Shown here piece by piece: positions 44,974-55,401 of a stretch of 64,000 nt of DNA. The notes under the pieces are model-generated. The model was not told the DNA's origin. It worked only from the letters and a program-made list of their open reading frames with translations, and did no database searches. The stretch's first letter is position 1. Each line of letters starts with the position of its first letter. The DNA comes from Branchiostoma lanceolatum (taxonomy: Eukaryota; Chordata; Leptocardii; Amphioxiformes; Branchiostomatidae), in NCBI RefSeq assembly GCF_035083965.1, contig NC_089724.1, positions 6,674,501-6,738,500 of the forward strand, read 5' to 3'. Position numbers and translations under genes: made by a program.

Positions 44974-45178
44974 TCATTTACTGTAATTCAGTTTATCTTC
45001 ATGGTAGCAAAATTTAACGGTGACTGTGTAAGGAAAATGGACATTTAGAACGGATGTGTGAAGGAATCATAAATAATAACAGTTTTTTTCATGGTGATGA
45101 TAAGTTCACGGTACAGAGGTGACCGTGATAACAGTGAACATAAAGTTACAGTGAAAGAAACAAGAATTACAGTATATA
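44974..45178. mobile_element. MITE family X1, copy 3
   Basis: It runs from tttactgtaattcagtttat to caagaattacagtat, showing TACTGTAATTC inverted ends. The interior is as in 23842-24061, reversed. Confidence 0.8.
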
Positions 45179-45513
45179 GGAGATTCTTTTTACACAACCA
45201 GGTAATCTCACCTGCTGACGTTTTACACAACCAGGTAATCTCACCTGCTGACGCTTCTTATTTTCGGAAGAATTACAGTATCAGTCTCCATAATTTGACC
45301 ACTTGCCATACAACCACACACATGACATCCAAATTAGGTCATGATTTAATCCAGTCTGTGGTCAACTCAGTCTCCCCAGGGAGCCTTCCATATCACAGGC
45401 ATGATGTGTAATCTGTAGGGTCCCCAGGGGATAGGCAGCAGGCTGCCAGTAATGAATCATGTGGGGAGACCAGACCAATGATAATGAATGTACACCTAGT
45501 CACTAAGTACACG

Positions 45514-45735
45514 TAGCCTCCGTTGCAGGCCTTCCCACTAGCGTTTTACTAGCGATTTTTTTTTTTCAATTTTTTTTTTGGGGGAGGGCGGCGGCGCATC
45601 TGCTTGAGCCCCTGTATCTGCTTGGGCCCCGTATCTGCTTGGGATCGTGGTAATCGTTTCGTGACACTTCCAAAAAATTGAAGAAAAGAAATCGCTAGTA
45701 AAACGCTTAAGTGGGGAGGCCTGCAACGGAGGCTA
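45514..45735. mobile_element. 222-bp MITE with TAGCCTCCGTTGCAGGCC ends
   Basis: Inverted arms tagcctccgttgcaggcctt ... actagcgttttactagcgat and complement at 45683-45735. The loop has a poly-T run and a short gcttgagcccctgtatct repeat. Flanks on both sides contain gtcactaagt but offset by five bases, so the target duplication is uncertain. Confidence 0.8.
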
Positions 45736-46077
45736 GTCACTAAGTCACTACCGTAGTATAATCATTAGGTAATTTCCCTGTAGGGGTACAAAAAATGTAA
45801 ACTGTGTCTGAAAGCAAAAAGTGATTGTGTCACTATCCAATGAGGCCCAATATTTGGGGAATACATAAAAAAGGACAAAAAGAAGGATAAAAGTATGGCA
45901 GTACTGCTTTGGTGTACAGGCCTTTCCTTTCACGTCATAATGATAATAATTTGAATCCCCAGTGACCAGAGTATAGCAGCAGCATGAGTGTATCAAAGGA
46001 GGTTAAAACTTTCTTTTAAACATCTATGCACACAGTGCAGTGACATACTCAAACATAATGCACATGACGCAGGGCTT

Positions 46078-46460
46078 GAAATTCATTTTTGGGAATAGGT
46101 ACACTGGTACTGGTGCACCTAAATAAATTTACTAGTAGGTGAATGTAGAAAGAATTTTGGGTACACAATAAAAGATAATGTAGAATGTCAGCAAGACATA
46201 TTTACCGACCATACTGCCTCTCATACCAACTTTAATCTGAAATTTTATAGCTACATGTTGCTTTTCAAAAGTATTACACAATCAAACGAAGTATGATAAA
46301 TATACTTTCAAGAATGTTTTGTATACCAGTGTACCTCTACCCTACTAGTATATACATGACTGTAGCCTACAAAAATATCTAGGTGCACTGGTGCATCCAC
46401 AGTCAAAAATTAGATACACAGCTCCAATTTTGGGTGCACAAAGGTACTAGGTGCACATGT
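46078..46460. repeat. partial, inverted relative of the 33997 MITE
   Basis: cagggcttgaaattcatttt, ggtgcacctaaataaat and gctccaattttgggtgcaca correspond, reversed, to 33997-34368. The second terminus is not recognisable. Confidence 0.6.
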
Positions 46461-47247
46461 TTATGTACGCACTATTTTCTGGAGTTCTGTGACATCCCAC
46501 ACAAAAGTCTGTGTTGAGTAAAAGGGTTTAAGGGGCATAATGAATTTCATTACTGAGGTGGGCTAACCTTAATAGCCTTAACTGCATTACAGTAGGATGA
46601 CTGCGGATCAACCTTATTACTCAGCACGCTCTGATTCTGCTGTCGTATGACTTTGCTACACGGGAGAATAAACAACATCCTTGGTTGACTTTGACAGAAT
46701 CATTTTTCAACATGTCAGCAGTATATAGCAGTGTTCTCGCCAGGCCTTTTCAGCATAGGGGCCCCCGATGCTGTGATCTGGACCCCCGATGCTGTGATCT
46801 GGACCCCGATGCTGTGTGTCAATGAGCATAGGGGTGTTTCTTTCTTGGAAGAATCTTCATAAATCTTATAAAAAGTTCATATTCTAAGCTTTAGAATGAG
46901 GATGTGACAGAGGAAAAACTTAACTTCACAAGATTTATCCCTCAAAGTGCAAGAAATGGTGCCTTGTTTGGTTATGAATTTCAAAAATTTTGTGCGGGAA
47001 GATGCCAGACACCCAACCGTTATGTCTTTTTCGTGAAAGTTGGCCTTCTGTACCTGATCCCTACGCTGTGAAAAAATCCTGGTGAGAACACTGTATAGGC
47101 TCCTGTTATCGTGCCCATTCTGACAATGATTTTAGCTAGATTTAGGAGCTTTGGATTCCGCAACATTTTTGTCACCTTGAACTTTACGAAACTAAATAAA
47201 TGTATACGTAGCTTTCCCGACAAGTTACAGGAAATTCACATATGTGG

Positions 47248-47420
47248 CGTCGGTGTGACGCAATGGTTAGAGCTCAGAACCAATAGGTCCTGGGTTCGAT
47301 ATTCAGCATCCCCCTTGGGAAAGTCACTTAACACGACCTTCCCTGACAGTGGAGTGATGCCCACTGAGCCACTTATATGTTACAAATGTGTGCCAAAGAC
47401 AACAACAACACTTTATGGAT
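47248..47420 (+). mobile_element. tRNA-derived SINE fragment
   Basis: An A-box-like tgacgcaatggttagagc is followed, at about tRNA spacing, by the B-box gggttcgatat. The tail is ttgggaaagtcacttaacac, a common SINE body in marine invertebrates. There is no complete cloverleaf. Confidence 0.7.
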
Positions 47421-47849
47421 TTGGTGAGCCAATTGCACTGTGGCAACATCTGCACATCATAGTGACCGCCACCAAGAGCTGTTACTTATATTTTTTTTCA
47501 CAGGAAATTGAAATAGCTTGCCAATGGCGTATTGAAAAGTGCAGGCAGTTGCCAACCAATTTACAAAGCTTCACATCCTGCCAAGGACACAATGTCAATC
47601 AGAGGAACTGTAATATACAGTGGCCACTGACTGACTGAGACATGCATGCTAGTTTGAGATTTTTGCCAACACTAAATTCATTTCATGCCAATTTTGATAC
47701 ATATATCAATATTACTATTAATGTTACATGTATCATACTGACATTTGTACTAGCAACCATTCTTACACAAGACTGGCATCTTAATAAGGTTACTCGGCAC
47801 ACTGACCTACAAAAAATGTGCGAAACAGCTTGATATCACGTAGCCTGGT

Positions 47850-48073
47850 ACTGTAAATGCATTTAAGTTCATGTGGTTTTAATTTTGCGGTAGGGAGAAA
47901 ATGGAGTGTTCGCAGTGGTTTTACATTAAATTTTGCGTTTGAGACAAGGGGGTAGGAGCAGGTAGGACTCTAGCGGGCCAAAAAAAATTGCGGTGGTTTC
48001 AAGTTCGCCCCGAAGAGCTTACCGCAGAAAACAGAAACATAAAACCACTGTGAACATTTCTGCATTTACAGTA
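47850..48073. mobile_element. TACTGTAAATGCA-ended MITE, complete copy
   Basis: It starts tactgtaaatgcatttaagt and ends catttctgcatttacagta, with clear inverted termini. Inner blocks ttttgcggtagggagaaaat and gttcgccccgaagagctta. Confidence 0.8.
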
Positions 48074-49497
48074 AATTACAGCTGCTGATCATGAGTCTCT
48101 TTCATCCTCTTCCTATTTGCGAAGAGGACGACAGAGATTTGGCAGCTGTAACTTTAAATTTAATAGGATCTGTCCACCACGAATGCATGACCTGAATGTC
48201 TCCATACTGTACAGTGTACTATAGAACTGTTTCAACTGCGAATCTAGAACACAATGAAAAACACCATTTCCTTCCTACCATCATGTCTCTTTCATCCGCT
48301 TCCTGTTTGCAAAGAGGAAGAAAGAGACTTGGCAGCTACAACGTTAATAGGTCTGACCTGGATAACTATATGTGCAACATGCATGATAACTCACACTATT
48401 ACCAATGTACCAAGGAGGTCTACTGGTATTTTTTAACTGCCTTGGTTGTACACATCAAATCTTAAGTATATTATGGTTGACGTTCAGTATTAAAATATTG
48501 ATACTAACGCACATGCTCAGTTGCAAAAGTAATCTACGATGAACTATCTGTGTTTTACCTTTTACCTTGTTTTACCAAACCTAATGCTAGCTCCCCTATG
48601 TAACGTTACATGTAGAGCACATAACGTCAGATATGTACAAATTCGTTTTAAACATGTTTAGACCTAAATAATGCTTTCAAGTATTATAGAAAATTGGCGT
48701 TTTCAAGTCACTAGCTAGACAGAACACTGTTGCACGTAGGACTACCTTAAACTATATGGTTGTGACAAACAAATTATTAACAGTTATTGATGAGTTATTG
48801 TTTGTTATTTCCTGCCCGACCCACCCATCTCTATCTTTGCAAAAATCATAGATGAAAACATGATCACCATAACATCAGAATTCTCACCGAAAATCAGTCC
48901 TCAAAATCCACTCCCACACCAAAAATGGCGGGCTGCACGTCAGTGTGTCATTACTGAGTCTGATTCCGTCAGCAAAAGTAAACAGAATATCTGGTTACCT
49001 GAGACAATGGTCCTCGAACACTCACATTTCTCGATGAAATGTTTCCAGTCCTTTCAACTAGCCATGATGGACGATCACATCTGCTTCAGAGAGGGGAGGC
49101 GTTTAATTTATTGTCGAAATATAAACTATAATTACCTGGAATAAATTAATGAATTTACTTTATAAATCAGTTATGATTTATCAATCTATGATTATGGTTA
49201 ATCTTATACCCATGTGATTGAAATTTGAATTAAATTTATATTTTATTCTACCCCGTTGTGTAGACATGACTAGAATATTCCATTCCTGATTACCCTACTT
49301 TGACTACATTTTGTCGCATGTCGATCACCAGTAGATTTGCTTACAGCTAAAAATCTATGCATAAAATACCAAAATACATACTCAAATACGTAAAATCTTA
49401 TATTTGACGTGGTATATAATCTTTATTTCATGATTTTAACCATGTTTTCATCCCAACATTTTGTAGACATTTTGTCCAGATTGTACATCACGCACAT

Positions 49498-49570
49498 TCT
49501 CGCGAGAGTTTCGTGGAGGCCCGTGAATTTCTCTCCCGGAAACCCGTCCAGTCTTTCTCTTTTTCCTCTC
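49498..49570 (+). promoter_or_regulatory. RPS11 promoter: TCTCGCGAGA motif and 5'TOP tract
   Basis: The palindromic TCTCGCGAGA (49498-49507) lies about 50 bp upstream of a pyrimidine tract, ctttctctttttcctctc (49553-49570), just before the ATG at 49578. Established: ribosomal protein mRNAs start in such 5'TOP tracts, which give mTOR-dependent translation, and TCTCGCGAGA is a known element of housekeeping TATA-less promoters. The exact start site is inferred. Confidence 0.7.
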
Positions 49571-49577
49571 ATCGAAA

Positions 49578-51793
49578 ATGGCGGAGGCAGCACAGGTTAG
49601 CACCCTGAATTTTCACGCTGTTTGCGCGAAAATCGACGAAGGGCTTGTTATTTTCGCAACGGTTGTCGATAGAATAGGAACAAATAAAAGGATAGTGGTA
49701 CAAAAATTCCCCCAAATGTTCACAGATTTGTCATCAATATTATTTATTTTCACACACATGGCAAAGTGGGGAGGGGGGGGACCATACTTCAGTGTCAGAA
49801 TATTCCAGTTTGTGATGTAGCAAGTTAGTTAGGAAGTTACAGATTTGCAAGGTGACTACTGTCATGAGTGTATACATGCGCACAATAGATTGTGCGTGTT
49901 CTGCTAGTTTTGAAACTGCTACTAGTACATGGGCTTTCAAGTTTCACCAAAATTTATTTATCTTATGATACAAAACCTAGACCTCCAACCCCGAATAATA
50001 AAAAGTGATATTAATATATATATTTGCAGGCTTAAGTCTTAATCTATACTTAATGTAGTCCATACAACTGTTAAATAGATAATTAGACGTCTGTTAATTT
50101 CAGCTGCATATAAGTAATTGCCAGATGTCATTTATAAACTATTATGAACTGAAGTATCTACATGTATTATAATGCATACTTTGTTTTTCTGTTCCCAGAC
50201 CGAGAGGGCTTTCCAGAAGCAGCCCACCATCTTCTTGAACAAGAAGAGGGTTCTGGGCAGCAAGATTAAGAAGAAGGACATGCGCTATGTCAGAAACGTC
50301 GGCCTGGGCTTCAAAACTCCAAGAGAGGTGAGGCGAGGAGGTTTTGCAGTTTGTTCAAACTGTCTAAGAGAATGTTGCAACTTTTGTTGAAGGTTAGATT
50401 GGGGACAATGTCATGGGAAAACTTAAGATTCTGTGCTGGGAATCAGGATGTGTCAAACCATTACCAAACACCATTACCAAATCAGACGTGGGGTTGTCTG
50501 GCGTAACGGCAACGTGTTTGGCCTAAAACCTAAGAGGTTCCATGTTCAAATCCTGTCATGTCACCGATCTTGTGCCCTTGGGAAAGGCACTTTACACGGC
50601 TGTCCTCACTCCACTCAGGTAAAAATGAGTACCTAGTTTCGGTTGGGGTCCTTAGGGACGTCCCTTGAATAGGACGTTAAATGGAGATCCCATGTTTGAG
50701 GAGAGCCATACATAAAGCATGTTAAAGAACCCACCACACTTCTCGAAAAGAGTAGGGGTTCTTCCCGGTGTTAGTGGCTATATAGGTTTTGGAGATCAGA
50801 AGTCTCGCAGTCTTGTGTGAATTTTGTGCTTTTGTTATCTGCAATCTAACCAGAGTACGACTACTATCTCGTTCTTCAGGCTATCGATGGGACGTACATC
50901 GACAAGAAGTGTCCGTTCACTGGCAACGTGTCGATCCGTGGGCGGATCCTGACGGGCATTGTGGTGAAGCTGAAGATGCAGCGCACCCTGGTGATCCGCA
51001 GGGACTTCCTCCACTACGTGAAGAAGTACAACCGTTTCGAGAAGCGCCACAAGAACGTGTCTGTGCATCTTTCGCCCGCCTTCAGGTAGGCCATTGGATT
51101 TTCCCAGCGGTGGTTTGGTTCTTAATGTGCGGGACCCATATATATAGGGGTTGCACATTACAGAGCCTTTATTTGGGTCCTGCATATGTACAGGTTGGGG
51201 GTATTTTTCAGCAGCGAAACGTACCGAATGTGGAAGTAACTATGCCATTGCAGCACTGGAAAAGTCAAGGGGAAATGATCTGAGTAAGAAATCAAATTAA
51301 TGAAGTAAATTGTGTATAAAACGCCAGCAGCACAAGGGTTAACTTTTGAAAATTAATGCCAGGCGGAGCATAATGATAGCCAGAGACCAGATCTTGTATA
51401 TTTTGGAATTTGATTTTCCCCTCAGCTGTTTTCAGCTAAGAAATAGGAAATAGACTTTTGTATTCTTTCTTGAATGGGTCACAAAAGATAACTTCTGTAA
51501 TATGAATTGTTAATGTTTTCAAGTAAACTGGAGTCATTAATTGTGTTTGACAGTGTGTTCAGATTATTTCTTTATACAGTAGATTTATGGGTGTCCTGCT
51601 GTTGAAATTTGCAGCCAATGTGATGTTTGCAGTTGTTCATGCTAGTTCCTGTTCTTTGTTTCTGTTCAGGGATGTGGCACTAGGTGATGTGGTGACTGTC
51701 GGAGAGTGTCGGCCTCTCAGCAAGACCGTGCGGTTCAACGTCCTCAAGGTCACCAAGCGACAGGGCGCCCACAAAAGTTTCTCCAAGTTCTAG
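49578..51793 (+). CDS. RPS11: 40S ribosomal protein S11 (uS17)
   Basis: Four exons: 49578-49595, 50199-50327, 50880-51085 and 51670-51793, giving 158 residues, the usual animal length. The product starts [20 protein letters not shown] and contains [60 protein letters not shown]-like and [20 protein letters not shown] segments, ending KSFSKF. Established: uS17 is a small-subunit protein binding 18S rRNA. The short first exon holding six codons next to the ATG is typical of ribosomal protein genes. Intron 2 hosts a tRNA-derived SINE. A weak AATATA signal follows the stop. Confidence 0.97.
50487..50805 (+). mobile_element. tRNA-derived SINE in RPS11 intron 2
   Basis: The A-box tggcgtaacggcaac and B-box ggttccatgttcaaatcctg are followed by ttgggaaaggcactttacac and a body with ggacgttaaatggagatccc and ttaaagaacccac. 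It shares the gacgttaa body with the SINE at 51927. Confidence 0.8.
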
Positions 51794-51926
51794 ATGAAAA
51801 TTATGTCAGAAATATAAAAAAAGAACTTCACACGTCCGTTGCTTCTGTCTTCCTTGTTTGCCCGTGTCTGTGTTAAGATTTGGATGCAAGTACTCCGAGT
51901 GGAAGAGGTACTGACTTCAGGGTGCA
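51794..51926. other. RPS11 3' end
   Basis: A short 3' UTR; aaatataaaaaaagaac right after the stop may include the poly(A) signal and site. Confidence 0.4.
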
Positions 51927-52215
51927 ATGTAGGTAGCGTGCGTAGTCCAGTGGTTAGCAATCTTGCCTCTGGAACTAGAAGCCCCGGGTTCGATCCCGAC
52001 TTTCGCTCATCCGACATGCACGCTACCGTTAAAGATCGCAGTCCTTAGGACGGGACGTTAAGCTGTGGTTCATTGTGCTTGTCGGAAAGAGCTAGGGGAA
52101 TTTCCCCGGTACAATGAACCTGTAAATACTGTACATAGCGTCTGTCTTTTCTGTCACGACCAGTGGAAGAGTAGGCCATCTGTTCATTGAGTTCATTTGA
52201 GCTTAACTGGTTCGA
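51927..52215 (+). mobile_element. tRNA-derived SINE downstream of RPS11
   Basis: The A-box tagtccagtggttagcaa and B-box cccgggttcgatcccg are followed by ggacgggacgttaagctgtgg and a T/C-rich 3' end. It is the best preserved SINE of the window and inserts only about 130 bp after the RPS11 stop. Confidence 0.85.
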
Positions 52216-52478
52216 GATCCCTTTCCTTTCCCTAATTAGTATATGTGAAACTTACTTTGTATATCCATATACTTGACTCAATCACTCACTTAAAACAAAG
52301 TCACAGAGAGAACCAAGTGGATTTTTATTTTTTAACAAGCAAAAAGATGACATAAGCCTGCCTATAAGTACAAAATGTATGACATCTCAATATACACGTA
52401 CATTTGTACTGTACTTACAATTACATATTCTGCTATCCGAGTAACAAAATAATTTTGTCATTTGTGTCCCAAATGTGT
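52216..52478. other. no gene
   Basis: AT-rich, nothing recognised. Confidence 0.5.
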
Positions 52479-53571
52479 AACGTTGGGTAACCTAAATTCG
52501 TGGGGTTCTTAAAGTAGGGATTTTTCGAAAACGGGGTATTTAGGGATATGTGCTAGATGCAAAATCAGTTATAACGCCAGCAATGCAAAGCAGATAGACT
52601 AACGTATTCAGAACACTGGCTGAAAAGCTTCGATAACCATGCATTAGAAGTTGGCGACGTCAAAAACTCTCCGTCCCTTATTGACAGAGTCTGGGGGCTT
52701 CGTGGGAGAATCACCCAGCACGGTTGTTCGCTGGTTTATAAGACAAATGTCACATCTCCTGCCTGCTAAACACAATTATTTATAAGACAACTTATTACAA
52801 TCTCTTTTGCTAACCTGCAACTATATTCTAAGTGTGATCAATCATCAAAACTCCTCTCTGTTGCTACAACCTACGGCACGTGTATTTTCCCGCCGCCATA
52901 TTGTTAACCAGAATCCTGTTGTCAAGCAGACGACAAAGGTTTGTGAGGAACACTTTTTTGTCTAAATGCTGCGTGTGATAGTGGACTGAGGAAGATATTT
53001 TCCTCAAAGTTTGCTCCTAACACAACAAGGAACACATGGACATAGTGGTATTACCATTGCTACGGCATCCAGCTAACTTCCCATGAATAATGTAACGTTA
53101 CACGTTGCCCGATGATGACGATGGGCCGACTTTGAGTGAAGTTCTACCGACTCAACACACGGGTTGTTCCCGAACTGGCCTGATGTGTGCGGTACGGCCG
53201 TTTTTTCGTGTATTTTTTTTTACTTGGACACGTCTATATCCATAGCACTCTCCTCAAGCCAAGGATAGAACGAATAGCTGCTGTATAAAATGTGATTAGC
53301 GGTAAGATATTCAAGACGAATCTTCTCTCCCGAATTAATGTGCCCCCCTGTCCGACAGCACCACAATTGTGCGTGCGGCGCACGGTAGTTTCAAGTTGAA
53401 ATATTATGGTGTCAGCACGACTAGAGACAAAATCTACCATATATATGATTAGTGCAAAGATAGTACATGACACTGACAGAATAATAGAAAAAAAGGATGG
53501 TTTATTGTTCTGCTAGATTGATTTCAGTCAACCATTATCGGAAAAATCCCGAATTTAGGTTACCCAACGTT
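52479..53571. mobile_element. 1.09 kb non-autonomous element, copy 2
   Basis: The ends are aacgttgggtaacctaaatt and aatttaggttacccaacgtt, inverted and almost perfect. The interior matches 17063-18144 in reverse over its whole length. The two copies differ by scattered substitutions and small indels. Confidence 0.9.
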
Positions 53572-53759
53572 AACACATCATGGAATGTTAACAGACAATA
53601 GGGTATAGATTGATACAACATGTACAAAAAGTACATTGTACTGTAAAAGAAATGATTGGTGGTTTTATTTTCGCATTGGCCTCTCCACTGCAAATATGTG
53701 TTTCAAATGTACTACCACAGTATTACAAGACTGTGAACTTAAAACACTGCAAAAACCTA

Positions 53760-54698
53760 CGCCAAAATATATTACTCAAGCAACTGGATAAGATTTTGAA
53801 ACAGTCAGACGTTTCAGACAGTATCCACTGTCTTTCGTCAGTGACTAACGATAGGACTGAGAACACCAGGTTTTATACCAAAACTCTGAATAGATGTGTT
53901 AATGAGGTAAAGACAATTTAGGATGTCTTGAAGTAGTCTTCAAAAAGAAGATTAATTCAGGACAAAGTTTATGCCAATAGTTCAATTAGCTACTGTTGTT
54001 CTAGTACAGTAACTAAATGTTGCTTGTCCGGGGGTGGGGGGTGGTGGGCAGTGCATTATCCCAGGTGCCTGAAAGTTGAACGCGTAGACCCCCTTTCCTG
54101 TTGAGGGCGGGGTTGTACATCCTCTCATATATTGCTTCTCTAATTCCCCGTTCGAACCAGCGTTCTCCACGATCTAGGATGTCCGTGGATTCGAAATTGA
54201 ATGAGTGTCCCTGGTTGTGTTTTAGATGGTGGTAAATGGCAGAGGAGTAGCGGTTAGCTATTTCGAATCCACGGACATCCTAGATCGTGAAGAACGCTGG
54301 TTCGAACGGGGAATTAGAGAAGCAATATATGAGAGGATGTACAACCCCGCCCTCAACAGGAAAGGGGGTCTACGCGTTCAACTTTCAGGCACCTGGGATA
54401 ATGCACTGCCCACCACCCCCCACCCCCGGACAAGCAACATTTAGTTACTGTACTAGAACAACAGTAGCTAATTGAACTATTGGCATAAACTTTGTCCTGA
54501 ATTAATCTTCTTTTTGAAGACTACTTCAAGACATCCTAAATTGTCTTTACCTCATTAACACATCTATTCAGAGTTTTGGTATAAAACCTGGTGTTCTCAG
54601 TCCTATCGTTAGTCACAGACGAAAGACAGTGGATACTGTCTGAAACGTCTGACTGTTTCAAAATCTTATCCAGTTGCTTGAGTAATATATTTTGGCGT
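53760..54698. repeat. 939-bp palindrome made of Penelope-like element ends
   Basis: The left arm (about 53760-54195) is almost the exact reverse complement of the right arm (about 54262-54698), with a spacer of about 65 bp. Each arm holds, reading outward, the C-terminal coding end of a Penelope-like element, a region ending in tgaccttacctcattaaca-like sequence, and a CTGACGA-A-stem-GAAACGTC hairpin. The outward arm encodes the same peptide (LLKQLDKILKQSDVSDS) on both strands. Confidence 0.85.
54226..54444 (+). pseudogene. C-terminal remnant of a Penelope-like retroelement ORF
   Basis: The frame reads FESTDILDREERWFERGIRE, then AIYERMYNPALNRKGGLRVQ, then LSGTWDNAL. This is the tail that follows the GIY-YIG endonuclease in Penelope-like elements (pattern: ILD.E..W..RG..EAI......P.LNR.GG). 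On the left arm the minus strand carries a slightly longer version preceded by HLKHNQGHSFNFEST. No GIY-YIG or reverse-transcriptase core is present. Confidence 0.65.
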
Positions 54699-55068
54699 AT
54701 CTTATTACCTGGATGTCTAACCTTCATCAACACTGCAAAAACCTCTTCTGCAAAATTCTCTTCTTCAAAATTACTTGTACTAAAGCTACATAAACTTGTC
54801 TTCGAAAATCAGGAAGTTAGAGGTGATTTCACCTCCCCGCATTTCTTCTGTGCAAGATAAGCTATGTTTATTCTATGCAACATTAATCGTACTCTACCAA
54901 GCGACTACTAAAGTGGTACGCTTCGAGGTACATAAAAATCGATCTGCGCTGCAGTGCACATGCCGAGCTCTGAAAGGCTTCCAATGATTCTCACTGGATA
55001 CCAAGTGCATTAAATGCAACCAAAGCAATATTAAGGACAAAAAAATGAGAAAAAAAAATGCTGAAATC
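54699..55068. other. intergenic, no gene recognised
   Basis: Nothing supported between the palindrome and the poly(A) signal of HSD17B12. Confidence 0.4.
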
Positions 55069-55074
55069 TTTATT
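55069..55074 (-). terminator. poly(A) signal AATAAA of HSD17B12
   Basis: Plus-strand tttatt gives AATAAA on the minus strand about 330 bp after the stop at 55402-55404. A T-rich stretch follows on the minus side. This is the only good signal in this interval. Confidence 0.6.
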
Positions 55075-55401
55075 GCAGTGACTGTTGTGTAATAACTTCA
55101 TACTTTCAGCATTTTAAAACTGCTAAAACATGCCATACGATCGATGATCCCCTTAGTTTCGTGAGCCTACAAAAACGCTGGCAACGATTTTCAGTGAGTT
55201 CCCACAGTACAGTAAAGTCATATTTTTGCCCGATAGACGTCACTATACATTGTGATAGTGTTGTTTGAACTAAATCATGTATAGAAATGACAAAATAAAT
55301 TGACCTAATCTTGCTTGAATTGCCTTTAATACACTTATGTAATGACAGCTTCCACTGTACCTCCTTAGGTACATACAGGCAATTGCCTTAGTACAGTAAC
55401 T

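Larger units (their letters stand above)
43425..49497. other. intergenic between RIC3 and RPS11, repeats only
   Basis: The two genes start divergently (RIC3 minus, RPS11 plus). No further gene was recognised. Contents are TACTGTA-family copies (44530-44755, 47850-48073), X1 (44974-45178), a MITE (45514-45735), a partial cagggcttgaaattc element (46078-46460), a short tandem of gggcccccgatgctgtgatct-like units (46760-46815), a tRNA-SINE (47248-47420), and a direct repeat ctctttcatcc.cttcct (48095/48290). Confidence 0.55.

Noticed and set aside
49596-51669. Box C/D snoRNA in RPS11 introns
   Set aside because: RPS11 hosts a snoRNA in mammals, but no convincing C/D box pair with terminal stem was seen. 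Intron 2 holds a SINE instead.
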